Below are positions 42,943 to 51,516 of a stretch of DNA of 64,000 bases, in pieces. Each line of letters starts with the position of its first letter. The first letter of the stretch is position 1. This DNA is from Nocardia sp. CDC159. GTDB lineage: Bacteria; Actinomycetota; Actinomycetes; Mycobacteriales; Mycobacteriaceae. Under the pieces are notes generated by a model that was not told the origin of the DNA, did no database searches, and saw nothing but the letters and a program-made list of their open reading frames with translations. A program made the position numbers and the translations under genes. The stretch covers positions 1 to 64,000 of the forward strand of contig NZ_JAMRXH010000001.1 in the NCBI RefSeq assembly GCF_023740735.1. Reading direction: 5' to 3'.

Positions 42943-43695
42943 TCATTCCCGTTCGAGTACGCCGTGCATCACCACGGCGAGACTGGTGTGGTCGAACATC
43001 TGATAGCTCACCGCCAGCGCGGAACCGGCGTCCGTGCCGGGCTCGGCGTCGAGCATGAACTCGCGCCCGATCATGCGGCGGCCGGTGTTCTCGTGGAGGC
43101 GAACGAAATTGGCGCGCCCGTAGGCCGTGCCGTTGCCCCAGATGTCGGGGCCCTCGTGGAAGGACCGGTTGCCGTCACGACGCACCCGGATGCGCGAGAG
43201 CGAGTCCATCGGCCCGGCCAGACGCAGCCGATACTCCGCGGTGAGCGGATCCAGCGGATGCACCTCCATCGTCATCTCCGCACTGCCGAGCGGTTCGCGG
43301 GCGGCCCTCCACAGCTGCACGTCCCCGCGGTAGCGGCTGTCCTCGTCGGTGGGCATGGCGAAGGACACCGGACCGCAGCGAGTTTCGTGGCCGATCCGGC
43401 CGGCGGTCAGGGCCGGATCGCGGGTGAGGATGCCGTTCAACACACCGATCAGGGCAGGCCCCTGGTACAGCAGCGACGAGCACACCCGCACCTCGCGGAC
43501 GGCCTGGGTCCAGGTCTGCAGCGACACCCGCCGCTGCGGCAGGAAGTAGAGCGCGTCGGTGAACCCGCCGTAGGAACGCTCCGATTCGGCTCGGCGGTCC
43601 CCGGTGCATCGCTCGTCCTCGAATCCGAGCCAGGTGCCGTCGATGTCGAACAGCGACGGGCGGCCCACCCATTCGGGTGGCGGTGCGGTGGTCAC
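42943..43695 (-). CDS. Conserved-looking protein of unknown function in carotenoid operon
   Basis: A 250-residue soluble protein that I do not recognise. It starts PPPEWVGRPSLFDIDGTWLG, then SYGGFTDALYFLPQRRVSLQ and VCSSLLYQGPALIGVLNG; later parts (MTMEVHPLDPLTAEYRLRLA, FMLDAEPGTDAGSALAVSYQ) alternate as in a beta-barrel or lipocalin-like fold. There is no signal peptide or membrane segment. GTG at 43695 has GGGGAGG seven bases upstream and overlaps the ThuA-like gene's stop (GTGA); its own stop touches the carotenoid oxygenase. A binding or cyclase-like role on a hydrophobic substrate is only a guess from context. Confidence 0.75.
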   Translation of the reverse strand: MTTAPPPEWVGRPSLFDIDGTWLGFEDERCTGDRRAESERSYGGFTDALYFLPQRRVSLQTWTQAVREVRVCSSLLYQGPALIGVLNGILTRDPALTAGRIGHETRCGPVSFAMPTDEDSRYRGDVQLWRAAREPLGSAEMTMEVHPLDPLTAEYRLRLAGPMDSLSRIRVRRDGNRSFHEGPDIWGNGTAYGRANFVRLHENTGRRMIGREFMLDAEPGTDAGSALAVSYQMFDHTSLAVVMHGVLERE

Positions 43696-44483
43696 GAAAC
43701 AGCCTCCCCGGCAACGATTGCGATATCCGGCACACCGGTGACCGCCCAGGCCACACAGCGGCTCACAACGATGCTGAATTCCGGCACGGTCCAACTGCCC
43801 CGATCGGTCGTGCCGAGATCGTCCACCCCGAGATCCTGCAGATCGAATCGGCCGCGACAGTGCCCCAGGGTGAAATAGCAGACGGTCCCCGCGCCGTGCT
43901 GCTTGAGATACAGCACCGGGCGCGGTTCGTCGGCGCCGGTGTGTCCCTCCTCGAATCCGGGGGATTCGCCGACAAACCGGGTGTGGGCCAGCACCCGCAG
44001 CGGCGGATGCAGTTCGCTGATGTAGAGCTCGTCGGTGACCTCGAAATCCGAGATGCCGTGCAGGAAGGGATGGTCCGGCTCGGCGAGCTCGACCCGGTAC
44101 GGCGCGATCGGGGGATGGCCGAGGAACTGGCTGCCGAGCAGCCGCGGCAGTTCTCCGAGCACCCGCGGGGTGGCGAAGCGGCCGTCGGTGCGGCGGGCGA
44201 TGGCGGCATTCGTCGCGTGCAGCGCCAGCCACCGCCCGCCGCGCCGGAGGAATTGCGACAGCGCCGTGCGCTGGTCGGCGGTCGGCACCACATTGCAGGT
44301 GTAGGTGATCAGCAGATCGGCCGCCGCCAACGCGTCGGCGCAGTCGTAGGTTTCGAAGACGCGGGTGCGTACCCGCTCGTGGGTGGCGAGTTCGGTGAGC
44401 AGTCGCAGTCGCGCGTAATCGAAGTCGTGCCACTGCCCGCCGCACACCAGTACGGCGTCGATCCGCCCGGCGGGTCCCGACAT
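43692..44483 (-). CDS. ThuA-like (trehalose-utilisation family) protein
   Basis: A 263-residue protein of the ThuA-like glutamine-amidotransferase-fold family. Family features: an N-terminal strand with VLVCGGQWHDFDYARLRLL, LLITYTCNVVP, GGRWLALHATNA, GSQFLGHPPIAPYRV, ISDFEVTDELYI, RPVLYLKQHGAGTVCYFTLG and the closing GHCRGRFD. ThuA proteins act on sugars or serve unknown roles in many operons, so function here is open. GAGGA lies six bases before the ATG. It sits between the SDR and the unknown gene in the apparent operon. Confidence 0.85.
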   Translation of the reverse strand: MSGPAGRIDAVLVCGGQWHDFDYARLRLLTELATHERVRTRVFETYDCADALAAADLLITYTCNVVPTADQRTALSQFLRRGGRWLALHATNAAIARRTDGRFATPRVLGELPRLLGSQFLGHPPIAPYRVELAEPDHPFLHGISDFEVTDELYISELHPPLRVLAHTRFVGESPGFEEGHTGADEPRPVLYLKQHGAGTVCYFTLGHCRGRFDLQDLGVDDLGTTDRGSWTVPEFSIVVSRCVAWAVTGVPDIAIVAGEAVS

Positions 44484-44492
44484 GGATGGTCC

Positions 44493-45254
44493 TCAGTAGT
44501 CGAAGCGGTTGGTGAAGCCGCCGTCGATCACCAGATTCGCGCCGGTGATCTGCCCGGCCGCCGGGGAGGCGAGGAAGGCGACGGCCGCGGCGACATCGGC
44601 GGCGGTGGCCAGCTTGCCCAGCGCCGTGGCCGCCACCGCGCCCTCGTACAGCGCGGGCATGCGCTCGCGGATGGTCTGCCACACCCCGCCGTCGAAATAC
44701 ACCGGGCCCGGTGAGACCGCGTTGACCCGGATGCCCTTGGGGCCCAGCGCCCGCGCCTGTGCCGAGGTGTGCTGGATCATGGCGGCCTTGAGCGCGCCGA
44801 AACCGTTGGCGGTGGGCAGAATTCCGGCCTCGAGCGCCGAGGTGCTGGCAATGGCCACGATCGCGGCGGCGTCGCTGCGCTCCAGCGCCGGGGTGGCCGC
44901 CTCGATGAGGGTGACCAGGCTCATCAGGTCGGTGTGGAAATTGTTCGCCCACGCCTGGTCGCCCTCGCCGACCGAGGCCGACGCATTGGCCACGACGATG
45001 TCCAGCCCGCCCAGCGCCGCCGCGGTCGCGCCGACGAACTCCGACAGCGCCGCGGCGTCGGCGACATCGACGGCCGCGTGGAACACCGTGCCCTGCTCGC
45101 CCAGCCGCGCCGCCACCTCGGCCAGCGGCTGCGCGCCGCGGGCGCAGATACCGACCGACGCCCCCTCGGCGAGCAGGGTCTGCGCGATGGCGAGCCCGAT
45201 GCCGCGGCTGCCGCCGGTGATCAGCGCGCGCTTACCTTTGAGTTCGAGATCCAT
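44493..45254 (-). CDS. SDR with Phe at the catalytic Tyr position
   Basis: A 253-residue classical-type short-chain dehydrogenase. The cofactor motif TGGSRGIG (13-20) and C-terminal GQITGANLVIDGG are normal and Ser is present in ASTSALEAG. However, NNAG is replaced by VANASAS, and the catalytic YxxxK reads FGALK (F152...K156; codon TTC). A classical SDR without its Tyr should not reduce or oxidise in the usual way; it may be a binding, isomerising or pseudo-enzyme. AGGAG lies six bases before ATG 45254. It is embedded between a carotenoid oxygenase and a ThuA-like gene. Confidence 0.88.
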   Translation of the reverse strand: MDLELKGKRALITGGSRGIGLAIAQTLLAEGASVGICARGAQPLAEVAARLGEQGTVFHAAVDVADAAALSEFVGATAAALGGLDIVVANASASVGEGDQAWANNFHTDLMSLVTLIEAATPALERSDAAAIVAIASTSALEAGILPTANGFGALKAAMIQHTSAQARALGPKGIRVNAVSPGPVYFDGGVWQTIRERMPALYEGAVAATALGKLATAADVAAAVAFLASPAAGQITGANLVIDGGFTNRFDY

Positions 45255-45286
45255 GACCTACTCCTGCAATTCGATGGGCGCGCCGG

Positions 45287-46708
45287 TCAGGCGGCGCGCG
45301 GGGTGAAACTGCCGTGGAAGGTGAGCGGCAGGTGATGACGCAGCGCGCCGACGTAGAGCGGCTCCGCATCCAGGCGTCGGGCGTCGAGGACGCGCAGATG
45401 GGCTCGCCGCCGGGGCCGGTCCTGGGTGGCCACCAGCAGCCAGCCGTCGTCCTCGGCCGTGCCGCCGGGACGGGCCGTGAAGACGGCCTCGTGGGCGAAG
45501 TGCCCGGCGGGCAGCCGGTGTACGGTCTGGGTGCCGCAGACGTTGTCCAGCTTGGCGATCGCGTTCGGGTAGCTGCTGTCCGACGAGCCGACGGCCAGAT
45601 AGGTGAATCGGTTGCGGCTGCCGGTGTAGTGCAGGTTGAAGGTGGGGAAGTCGCCCTGCAGATCGCTCAGGTCCTCGTGGATCACGCGCCCGCCCTTGGT
45701 GATTCGCAGCCGCCGCAACCGACCGCCGTAGGGGACCTCGGCGGTGGCGCCGCGGCCGACGCCGCGCAGTTGGGCGTCGAGCCGCTCCCAGCTGGTGTGG
45801 TAGTTGACCAGGTCCACGACGGTGTCGGCGCCGTCGTCGTAGGTGTTGCTCAGATGCAGATGCATCAGCGACTCGGTCGGCAGCAGCCGGGGTTTGCCAC
45901 CGTAGCGGGGGAGCAGCGCGATCAGCGAACCGCGCTGGGCCTGGTATTCCAGCGCGTCGATGTAGTTGCGCAGGCCCAGTCCCGCGGCGAACATCTTCGG
46001 CCACGGGAACACCAGCGGAGCGATGACGAACACCAGATGTGTCGAGGTGAGGCCGAAGTCGTGGACGAACATCGGTTGCGGCAGGCCGATCTCGCCGACC
46101 CGGTCGAGCCGCCCGCGGGTGTTCACCCGGTAGGCGATGAGTTTGGGCCGAGGCATCATGGCCAGCCCGAAGTTGAACATATCGCCGGAGACGGCGTCCC
46201 ATTTGGGATGGGCGGAGAACGCGCCCAGCCAGCGCAGCGCCCCGCCGAACCGGTGCACGCCCACGGTGGCCAGCGTTTCGGGCTCGAGTTCGGTGGGCGG
46301 CCCGCCCTCCCACAGCGCCAGCAGTTTTCCGGCGTGCATGACCACACCGGTATTGGCGACATTGGCGGGGAAGCGCAGCGCGTTGGCCAGCGGCCCGCCC
46401 GGCCGCAGGGTGCCCAGCGCCCGGAACGGGATGCCGTCGGAGGTCAGCGACGCGCAGTAGTGTTTGGAGCGCACGAAGCGGTTGCGGTAGTGCACCCGGC
46501 CGTCGGCGATGGCGAAGCGGGAGATCATGCCGTCGCCGTCGAACAGGTGGCCCAGCGGCTGCCCGCCCGCGTCGAGTTTGCCGGGTCCGTTGCGGTACAG
46601 CACGCCGCGCAGGTCCTCGGGGATGCGGCCGGTGAATTCGGTGATCTCGTAGTCGTATTCGTCGGGCAGCGGGATGTAGTCCAGGGGTTGGTCGGTCGGG
46701 GTGGTCAT
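45287..46708 (-). CDS. Carotenoid cleavage oxygenase 1
   Basis: A 473-residue carotenoid cleavage oxygenase. The likely iron ligands are H167 (FSAHPKW), H216 (MFVHDFGL), H283 or H285 (LMHLHLSNTYDD) and H465 (TFHGSFTP). GVLYRNGPGKLD, HLFDGDGMISRF and PTELEPETLATVG are typical of the family. GAGGAGG just before the ATG is a strong ribosome site, and the start follows the D27-like gene by 17 bases. Adjacent placement to a D27-like isomerase suggests that it cleaves an isomerised carotenoid or apocarotenoid; bacterial relatives also act on apocarotenals and stilbenes, so the substrate remains open. Confidence 0.92.
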   Translation of the reverse strand: MTTPTDQPLDYIPLPDEYDYEITEFTGRIPEDLRGVLYRNGPGKLDAGGQPLGHLFDGDGMISRFAIADGRVHYRNRFVRSKHYCASLTSDGIPFRALGTLRPGGPLANALRFPANVANTGVVMHAGKLLALWEGGPPTELEPETLATVGVHRFGGALRWLGAFSAHPKWDAVSGDMFNFGLAMMPRPKLIAYRVNTRGRLDRVGEIGLPQPMFVHDFGLTSTHLVFVIAPLVFPWPKMFAAGLGLRNYIDALEYQAQRGSLIALLPRYGGKPRLLPTESLMHLHLSNTYDDGADTVVDLVNYHTSWERLDAQLRGVGRGATAEVPYGGRLRRLRITKGGRVIHEDLSDLQGDFPTFNLHYTGSRNRFTYLAVGSSDSSYPNAIAKLDNVCGTQTVHRLPAGHFAHEAVFTARPGGTAEDDGWLLVATQDRPRRRAHLRVLDARRLDAEPLYVGALRHHLPLTFHGSFTPRAA

Positions 46709-46725
46709 GGCCCCTCCTCGTCGGT

Positions 46726-47403
46726 TCATCGGCCCGCCGGGTGGACGCGCAGGGTGCACGACAGGCCCGGCAGGTGGGGGTCGAATTCGAGCGGTATGGC
46801 CGAGTCGGCGTCGAAGACGCGCTCGCAGGCGGCCTTGCAGCCCATCAGGCACGAATTGGTCTGGGGCAGCAGCGATCCGGGGGCGGTGTGCATCGCGCAC
46901 TCCGGGATGTCGTAGACCAGGGTGCCGTCGGGTTCGACGCCGGTGCGGTGCACGGGACCCACCAGGAAGGAGGCGACGCCGACGCCCACGTCCATAACCC
47001 GGGGGTACAGCCGGTCCGGTATCAGACCCACGGTGCCGAACGCGGGCAGCAGCAGGCGCAGCCAGCGGCGCAGCCGGGCCGAGACGGCGGTGGTGACCAG
47101 TTCGCTCACATCCTCGCGGGCCAGGTGCCGGGTCAATCCGGTGATGGCCCACTCCAATTCGGCGATGTACTGGCCGTAGCGCCGCCGCCAGGACCGAGAC
47201 GGCGGCTCCCACAGCGCACCGCGGCCGCGATGCGCCGTCAGGGCCGCCCACTGCTCGTCCACGGCAGCGCGGTCGTCGCCGACCATGCGTAGCACCGGTA
47301 GCAGCACCGTCTCCGGGATGTCGCCCACGCGGGCCAGCATCGAGCGCATGATCAGCTCGTCGCGCAGCTGGCGCAGGGCGGTGAAAAACGTTGTCGCGGT
47401 CAT
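46726..47403 (-). CDS. DWARF27-like (DUF4033) beta-carotene isomerase homologue
   Basis: A 225-residue protein whose C-terminal half follows the D27/DUF4033 pattern of plant beta-carotene isomerases: a LVGP motif (147-150), a cysteine after IPEC (C169), the Cx3Cx3C signature SCLMGCKAAC (C185, C189, C193), a following IPLEF segment and LSC (C216). In D27 these correspond to the stretch with CxxxCxxxCK...PL...P...SC. There is no plastid-like or signal peptide, and Arg-rich helices fill the N-terminus. D27 isomerises a carotene double bond as the first step of strigolactone synthesis; here it lies directly upstream of a carotenoid cleavage oxygenase. The assignment rests on motif recognition and should be tested by profile search. 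GAGG lies six bases before the ATG. Confidence 0.75.
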   Translation of the reverse strand: MTATTFFTALRQLRDELIMRSMLARVGDIPETVLLPVLRMVGDDRAAVDEQWAALTAHRGRGALWEPPSRSWRRRYGQYIAELEWAITGLTRHLAREDVSELVTTAVSARLRRWLRLLLPAFGTVGLIPDRLYPRVMDVGVGVASFLVGPVHRTGVEPDGTLVYDIPECAMHTAPGSLLPQTNSCLMGCKAACERVFDADSAIPLEFDPHLPGLSCTLRVHPAGR

Positions 47404-47411
47404 GATTCGCC

Positions 47412-48020
47412 TCACGGGATGTCCACCTTCGCGGCCTTCCACTGCCCGCCGACCCGCTGCATCGTCATGACGATGCGGCTGTGATCGATACGGGGGTCGG
47501 GCATTTCGGTATTGGTGACGGTCTGGTCGACGAACAGCAGCACCACCGCCTCGTTCTCGCTGGCCGACTGCACCGCCGACTGCAGCACCACGCCGTGGCC
47601 GGTGGCCTTGTGGTCGATGAGCAGCTGGCGCAGCTGGGTGCTGGATTTGCTGTAGACGTCGCGGAACTCACCGGTGGAACCGTCCAGCACCGATTTGAAG
47701 TTGGCATCGAGGTTGGCGGTGTCCACCGAGGTGAGGGTCACCGCATAGTCGGCGGCGGCGCGGCGCGCCTGCTCCGCGGCGGCCTGCACCGCCCGCATGT
47801 CGGTGTACTTCCAGCCCAGGATCGCGGTGGCGGCGGTGAGACCGAGGAGCAGCACGACCGCCGTCGCGATGGCGGCCACGCGCAGCGCCGCGTAGCGGCG
47901 TCGGGTGCGGGAGGGACCGTCGTCGACTCCTTCTTCGGACGATTCCGCGTCCGATTCGGCTGTCGCACCGGTGGATTCGGGCTCGTCGGGAGTGTCGTCG
48001 GTGATGTCGTGATCGCTCAT
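47412..48020 (-). CDS. Mce-associated membrane protein
   Basis: A 202-residue Mce-associated (Mas) protein. It has a long acidic N-terminal cytoplasmic tail (DITDDTPDEPES, ESSEEGVDD), an Arg patch RTRRRY, one transmembrane segment (AAIATAVVLLLGLTAATAIL) and a soluble domain ending in VGGQWKAAKVDIP, typical of Mas proteins. Mas proteins are thought to steady or regulate the Mce complex. It follows MceF by 18 bases and precedes the D27-like gene by eight, linking transporter and carotenoid genes. Confidence 0.88.
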   Translation of the reverse strand: MSDHDITDDTPDEPESTGATAESDAESSEEGVDDGPSRTRRRYAALRVAAIATAVVLLLGLTAATAILGWKYTDMRAVQAAAEQARRAAADYAVTLTSVDTANLDANFKSVLDGSTGEFRDVYSKSSTQLRQLLIDHKATGHGVVLQSAVQSASENEAVVLLFVDQTVTNTEMPDPRIDHSRIVMTMQRVGGQWKAAKVDIP

Positions 48021-48038
48021 GATTCTCCTCGGATCGAA

Positions 48039-49316
48039 CTAGTTGCCACCGTGCCGCTGCGGTTCGGACTCCGGTGGCATGGTCGGACCGCCGTAGGGCA
48101 GGGGAATGGTGTGCGGTCCGACCGGGGTGGGATCGGTGCGCTGATGCGGATGCAGACCCGGCGGCGGGTTGGCGGTATCGTCGCCGGGTGGGCGCGGGGC
48201 ATTGCGGGCGCCGCGGATCAGCAGTCCCGGATCGTCGTCGGGGCAGTAGGAGTAGAGGAACGGTTCGGGGTAGTTCGGCACGAACGGCACGTCCCGCGGA
48301 TGCGGGTAGTCGCAGAAATGCCGGAAGTACAGGTTGGCCACCGCCCAGATGCCGCCGCCGTGCATGGTCGAGGTCACCGCCTCCAGGACCGAGCCGCGGT
48401 CGTCGCGAAACAGCTGCCGCAGCGCGGGGAGCCGAATATAGGCCAGCTGCGTGATCGTGGTCAGATTGCCCAGCAGTTGGACCATGGTCGGGGAGTTGTC
48501 GGCGATCAGCGCGTCGGCCTGCCGCAGCAGCCGCGGCGAGGCGTCGAGCAGCGTCCGCATGCCGCCGTCCTTGGCCCCCAGCCCCGACAGGGTCGCGGCC
48601 AGATCGTCGGCCGCCCGGCGCAATCCCGGCCCCGAGGTGTCGATGAGCTGGAACACCGGGCGGCTGCTGCGCAGTAGTGTCATCGTCTGCGGCAGCGCAC
48701 CCGCGAGGGTGGACAGCAGCAACTGCGCGCCCGACAGCAGATCCCGCAGTTTGCCCGGGCCGTCGGGACCGACGCCGAGCTCGTCGACGATCGCCTTCAG
48801 CTTGGCCGGATCGGCCTGGGCGAGAAGGCCGTCGATATCGCCGAGCACCTGCCACAGCGCGATCGGCGTGCGGGTGCGGTCCCGCCCGATCACGCTGCCG
48901 TCGGTGAGCGGCGGCCCGGCCGCGCCGTCGGGCTGGAAATCCAGGTACTGCTCACCGGCCGGTGACATGCCGGAGACGCGAACGATGGTGCCGTCGCGCG
49001 GGATTCGCGCCGCGGCGTCGATGCGCGCGACGGCCTCGACCCCGCCCTCGTGCAACCGCACCGAGACCACGCGCCCGATCGGGATGCCGCGCAGTGTCAC
49101 GTCCTGGCCCGCCAGCAGCCCACCGGATTCGGCCAGCTCCACCCGCACGGTCAACTGCTCGGCGAACGGATTCGCGCGCAGCGCCCCGAACATCAGATAG
49201 GCCACCGCGACCAGCACGACCACCGCCTGCGCCACGGTCGAGAGCAGCAGTTTGCGCGCCACCCCGAGGCGGACGAGCCGCACCAGCACGCGTGCGAAAG
49301 GTTCGAGAGGATTCAT
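48039..49316 (-). CDS. mceF: Mce-family protein F
   Basis: A 425-residue Mce protein. An N-terminal membrane anchor (LLLSTVAQAVVVLVAVAYLM) leads to the MCE domain (VRVELAESGGLLAGQDVTLR, GIPIGRVVSVRL), a helical region and a Pro-rich C-terminal tail (PRPPGDDTANPPPG onward). Mce proteins form a hexameric shuttle through the cell envelope that carries lipids to the YrbE permease. Start overlaps MceE stop (ATGA). As last of the six, its position gives the F assignment. Confidence 0.92.
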   Translation of the reverse strand: MNPLEPFARVLVRLVRLGVARKLLLSTVAQAVVVLVAVAYLMFGALRANPFAEQLTVRVELAESGGLLAGQDVTLRGIPIGRVVSVRLHEGGVEAVARIDAAARIPRDGTIVRVSGMSPAGEQYLDFQPDGAAGPPLTDGSVIGRDRTRTPIALWQVLGDIDGLLAQADPAKLKAIVDELGVGPDGPGKLRDLLSGAQLLLSTLAGALPQTMTLLRSSRPVFQLIDTSGPGLRRAADDLAATLSGLGAKDGGMRTLLDASPRLLRQADALIADNSPTMVQLLGNLTTITQLAYIRLPALRQLFRDDRGSVLEAVTSTMHGGGIWAVANLYFRHFCDYPHPRDVPFVPNYPEPFLYSYCPDDDPGLLIRGARNAPRPPGDDTANPPPGLHPHQRTDPTPVGPHTIPLPYGGPTMPPESEPQRHGGN

Positions 49317-50410
49317 CGCCCGCCTCCCGTCACCCGATTGCCGAGCTGGGTGAGCACGAAGGTGAGCGAGCCCACCAGATTGGCCCAGTCCTCGGGCAGC
49401 GGCGCGCGGAACTGCGGATCGGCCAGATGCCCGGGATCGTCGACCGGGCCGACGACGACCTGATGCAGGTCCACATCGGAGTGGGCCGCGTTGGCGCTGA
49501 AGAACTTCAGGGTCGGCGGCAGCATGCGCAGCAGATTGGCCATGGTGACGCGTGGATCGGTCGCCGCGACATTGAACGCCCGCGACAGCTCGTTCAGATC
49601 GTGGACCAGACTGCGGGTGTCGGTGCCCGCGATCGACGGCAGCCGCCGCAGCCGGGTGGTCAGGGCGGCGACCTGATCGGCGAGTCCGGCGATCTGGGCG
49701 GTGTTGTCGGCGATCACGGTCAGCGCGGGTCCCGCGGTGACCAGGATGTCGTCGATCGCACCGCGGCGGGCGTTGAGATCCTCTGCCAGGGACGCGGTTT
49801 GGGCGAGCACGCCGCGCAGCTCGTCGGTGCGCAGCGCCATGGTGGCGAGCAGTTCGCGCGACTGGGTGACCAGCGCGGTCAGCCGGGCGCCGCCGTCGTC
49901 GGTCGCGGCGCCGACGCCGTTGAGCACGCGGGTGAGGTTGCCGATCACGCCGCCGTTGACCAGCAGTGAGGTGGAGGCCAGCACCTCCTCCACCGTCGCG
50001 GCGGCGACGGTGGAGCCGACCGCGATGGTGTCGCCGTCGCGCAGCGTCGGACCCGCGGTGGCGGGCGGGCGCAGCGCGACGAAGACGTCGCCCAGCGGTG
50101 TGGCCGAACGCAATTCGGCGGTCGTGCCGACCGGCAGGCGCACGCTGTCGAGGACGCGCAGGCGCACCACGGCCGTGTAGTCGCGGACCCGCATCGACTC
50201 GACCTCGCCGACGTCGGCGCCGCCCACCCGCACCTTGGCGCGATCGGGCAGGTTGAGCGCATTGGTGAAGACCGCCTCGAGGTGGTAGCCGGGTCCGCTC
50301 ACCCCGGGCGCGGGTAGCGGCAGATCCTGCACGCCGCGCGCGCAGGCCGCACTCGCCAGGGTCAGGGCTCCGCACAGCAGGGCCGTGAGATAGCGTGTGG
50401 CGCGGCTCAT
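49313..50410 (-). CDS. mceE: Mce-family lipoprotein E
   Basis: A 365-residue Mce protein with a lipoprotein signal peptide: TALLCGALTLASAAC, the Cys being the lipidation site, as in LprN/MceE proteins. The MCE domain follows (YHLEAVFTNALNLPDRAKVR, VGGADVGEVESMRVRDY), then a long helical region. Overlaps by four bases at both ends (ATGA). It anchors part of the substrate-binding assembly to the outer face of the membrane. Confidence 0.93.
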   Translation of the reverse strand: MSRATRYLTALLCGALTLASAACARGVQDLPLPAPGVSGPGYHLEAVFTNALNLPDRAKVRVGGADVGEVESMRVRDYTAVVRLRVLDSVRLPVGTTAELRSATPLGDVFVALRPPATAGPTLRDGDTIAVGSTVAAATVEEVLASTSLLVNGGVIGNLTRVLNGVGAATDDGGARLTALVTQSRELLATMALRTDELRGVLAQTASLAEDLNARRGAIDDILVTAGPALTVIADNTAQIAGLADQVAALTTRLRRLPSIAGTDTRSLVHDLNELSRAFNVAATDPRVTMANLLRMLPPTLKFFSANAAHSDVDLHQVVVGPVDDPGHLADPQFRAPLPEDWANLVGSLTFVLTQLGNRVTGGGR

Positions 50411-51516
50411 TTGCCCAACCTCGTCATCGCCTCGAGCATCGAGGTGAGCCCGAAGTCGGGACCCATATCGCTCATCTTCCCGGTGCTGCAGCCCAATTGG
50501 CGCAGCCCCAGGATGTTGCAGACCTCCTTGGTCATCGAGCTGTCGAAGAACACGTTGTCGAAGTGCGCGCCGACCCGCAGGTAGCCGTTCCGCTGATCGA
50601 TCGCGGCGACGACGTTGTCGACGGCCAGCGGCGCCACGTCCAGCAGTTCGGTCAGCTCGCGCCGATAGTCGACCAGCGCCTGGGAGACGCTGGCGCTGCT
50701 GGCGACGGTGGCGCGCAGGTCGTCGCCGTGGTCGGTCAGCAGCGTGTTCAGCTGGTCGAGCACCTGATTGAGCCGATGGCCGGTCTCGCCCCGGCCGATG
50801 CCCTCCGCGGCCAGCAGCTCGCTCAATCGGCCCACGCCGGAACCGAATTCGTGGATCAGATCCTGGTTGCGCGCCGCCGCGTCGGACAGTTTGCCGAGGT
50901 TGTCGATGACGGTGGTGATGCTCTGGCGGGTGGCCCGGCCGTCGTCGTCGCCGGTGCGGATGGCCTCGGCCAGCTTCGCCAGCGCCGACTTCAGCTGGGA
51001 GCCACTGCTTTGCGCGACGGCGGTGGTGGCATCGAGCACCTCGGCCATCGGTCCGCCGCCCTTGCCGTCGCCACGCATGGACGTGCCGAGCTTGTCCACC
51101 ATCTGTAGCACGCGGTCGAATTCGACCGGGGTCTTCGTCCGATCCAAGCCCAGCACCGCGCCGTCGCCCAGGGTGGGGCCGCCAGTGTAGGCGGGGGTGA
51201 GTTCGACGTGGCGGTCGGTGAGAATCGAGGTGGAGACCGTGACCGCCTGCACGTCGGCGGGAATCCTCAGATTCGCGTCCTCGATCGCGAGGACGACCTC
51301 CACATAGCCGCCGCGCGCGGTGATGCGCTCGACCGTGCCGACCGGCATACCGAGTACGGCGACGGTGTTGCCCTGGTAGAGCCCGATGGCGTTGTCGAAT
51401 TGCGCGGTGATCGTGCGCGGGCCGGGTTCGCCGTCGGGCAGCAGCCGGTACCCCGCCGCGGCGAGGGCGAGCACGGTGAGCACGAGCAGGGCGATACGGG
51501 CCGGGAACCTTCTCAT
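50407..51516 (-). CDS. mceD: Mce-family protein D
   Basis: A 369-residue Mce protein. N-terminal anchor (RIALLVLTVLALAAAGYRLL), MCE domain (ITAQFDNAIGLYQGNTVAVL, GMPVGTVERITARG), then helices with VLQMVDKLG and a tail with three cysteines (KEVCNILGLRQLGCS). ATGA overlaps with MceC upstream and MceE downstream support co-translation. Part of the envelope-spanning lipid transporter. Confidence 0.92.
   Translation of the reverse strand: MRRFPARIALLVLTVLALAAAGYRLLPDGEPGPRTITAQFDNAIGLYQGNTVAVLGMPVGTVERITARGGYVEVVLAIEDANLRIPADVQAVTVSTSILTDRHVELTPAYTGGPTLGDGAVLGLDRTKTPVEFDRVLQMVDKLGTSMRGDGKGGGPMAEVLDATTAVAQSSGSQLKSALAKLAEAIRTGDDDGRATRQSITTVIDNLGKLSDAAARNQDLIHEFGSGVGRLSELLAAEGIGRGETGHRLNQVLDQLNTLLTDHGDDLRATVASSASVSQALVDYRRELTELLDVAPLAVDNVVAAIDQRNGYLRVGAHFDNVFFDSSMTKEVCNILGLRQLGCSTGKMSDMGPDFGLTSMLEAMTRLGK

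Noticed and set aside
39269..47403. Calling the locus a strigolactone biosynthesis cluster
   Set aside because: Enzyme families match, but substrates, stereochemistry and a MAX1-type P450 identity cannot be read from sequence; degradation or other apocarotenoid chemistry fits as well.
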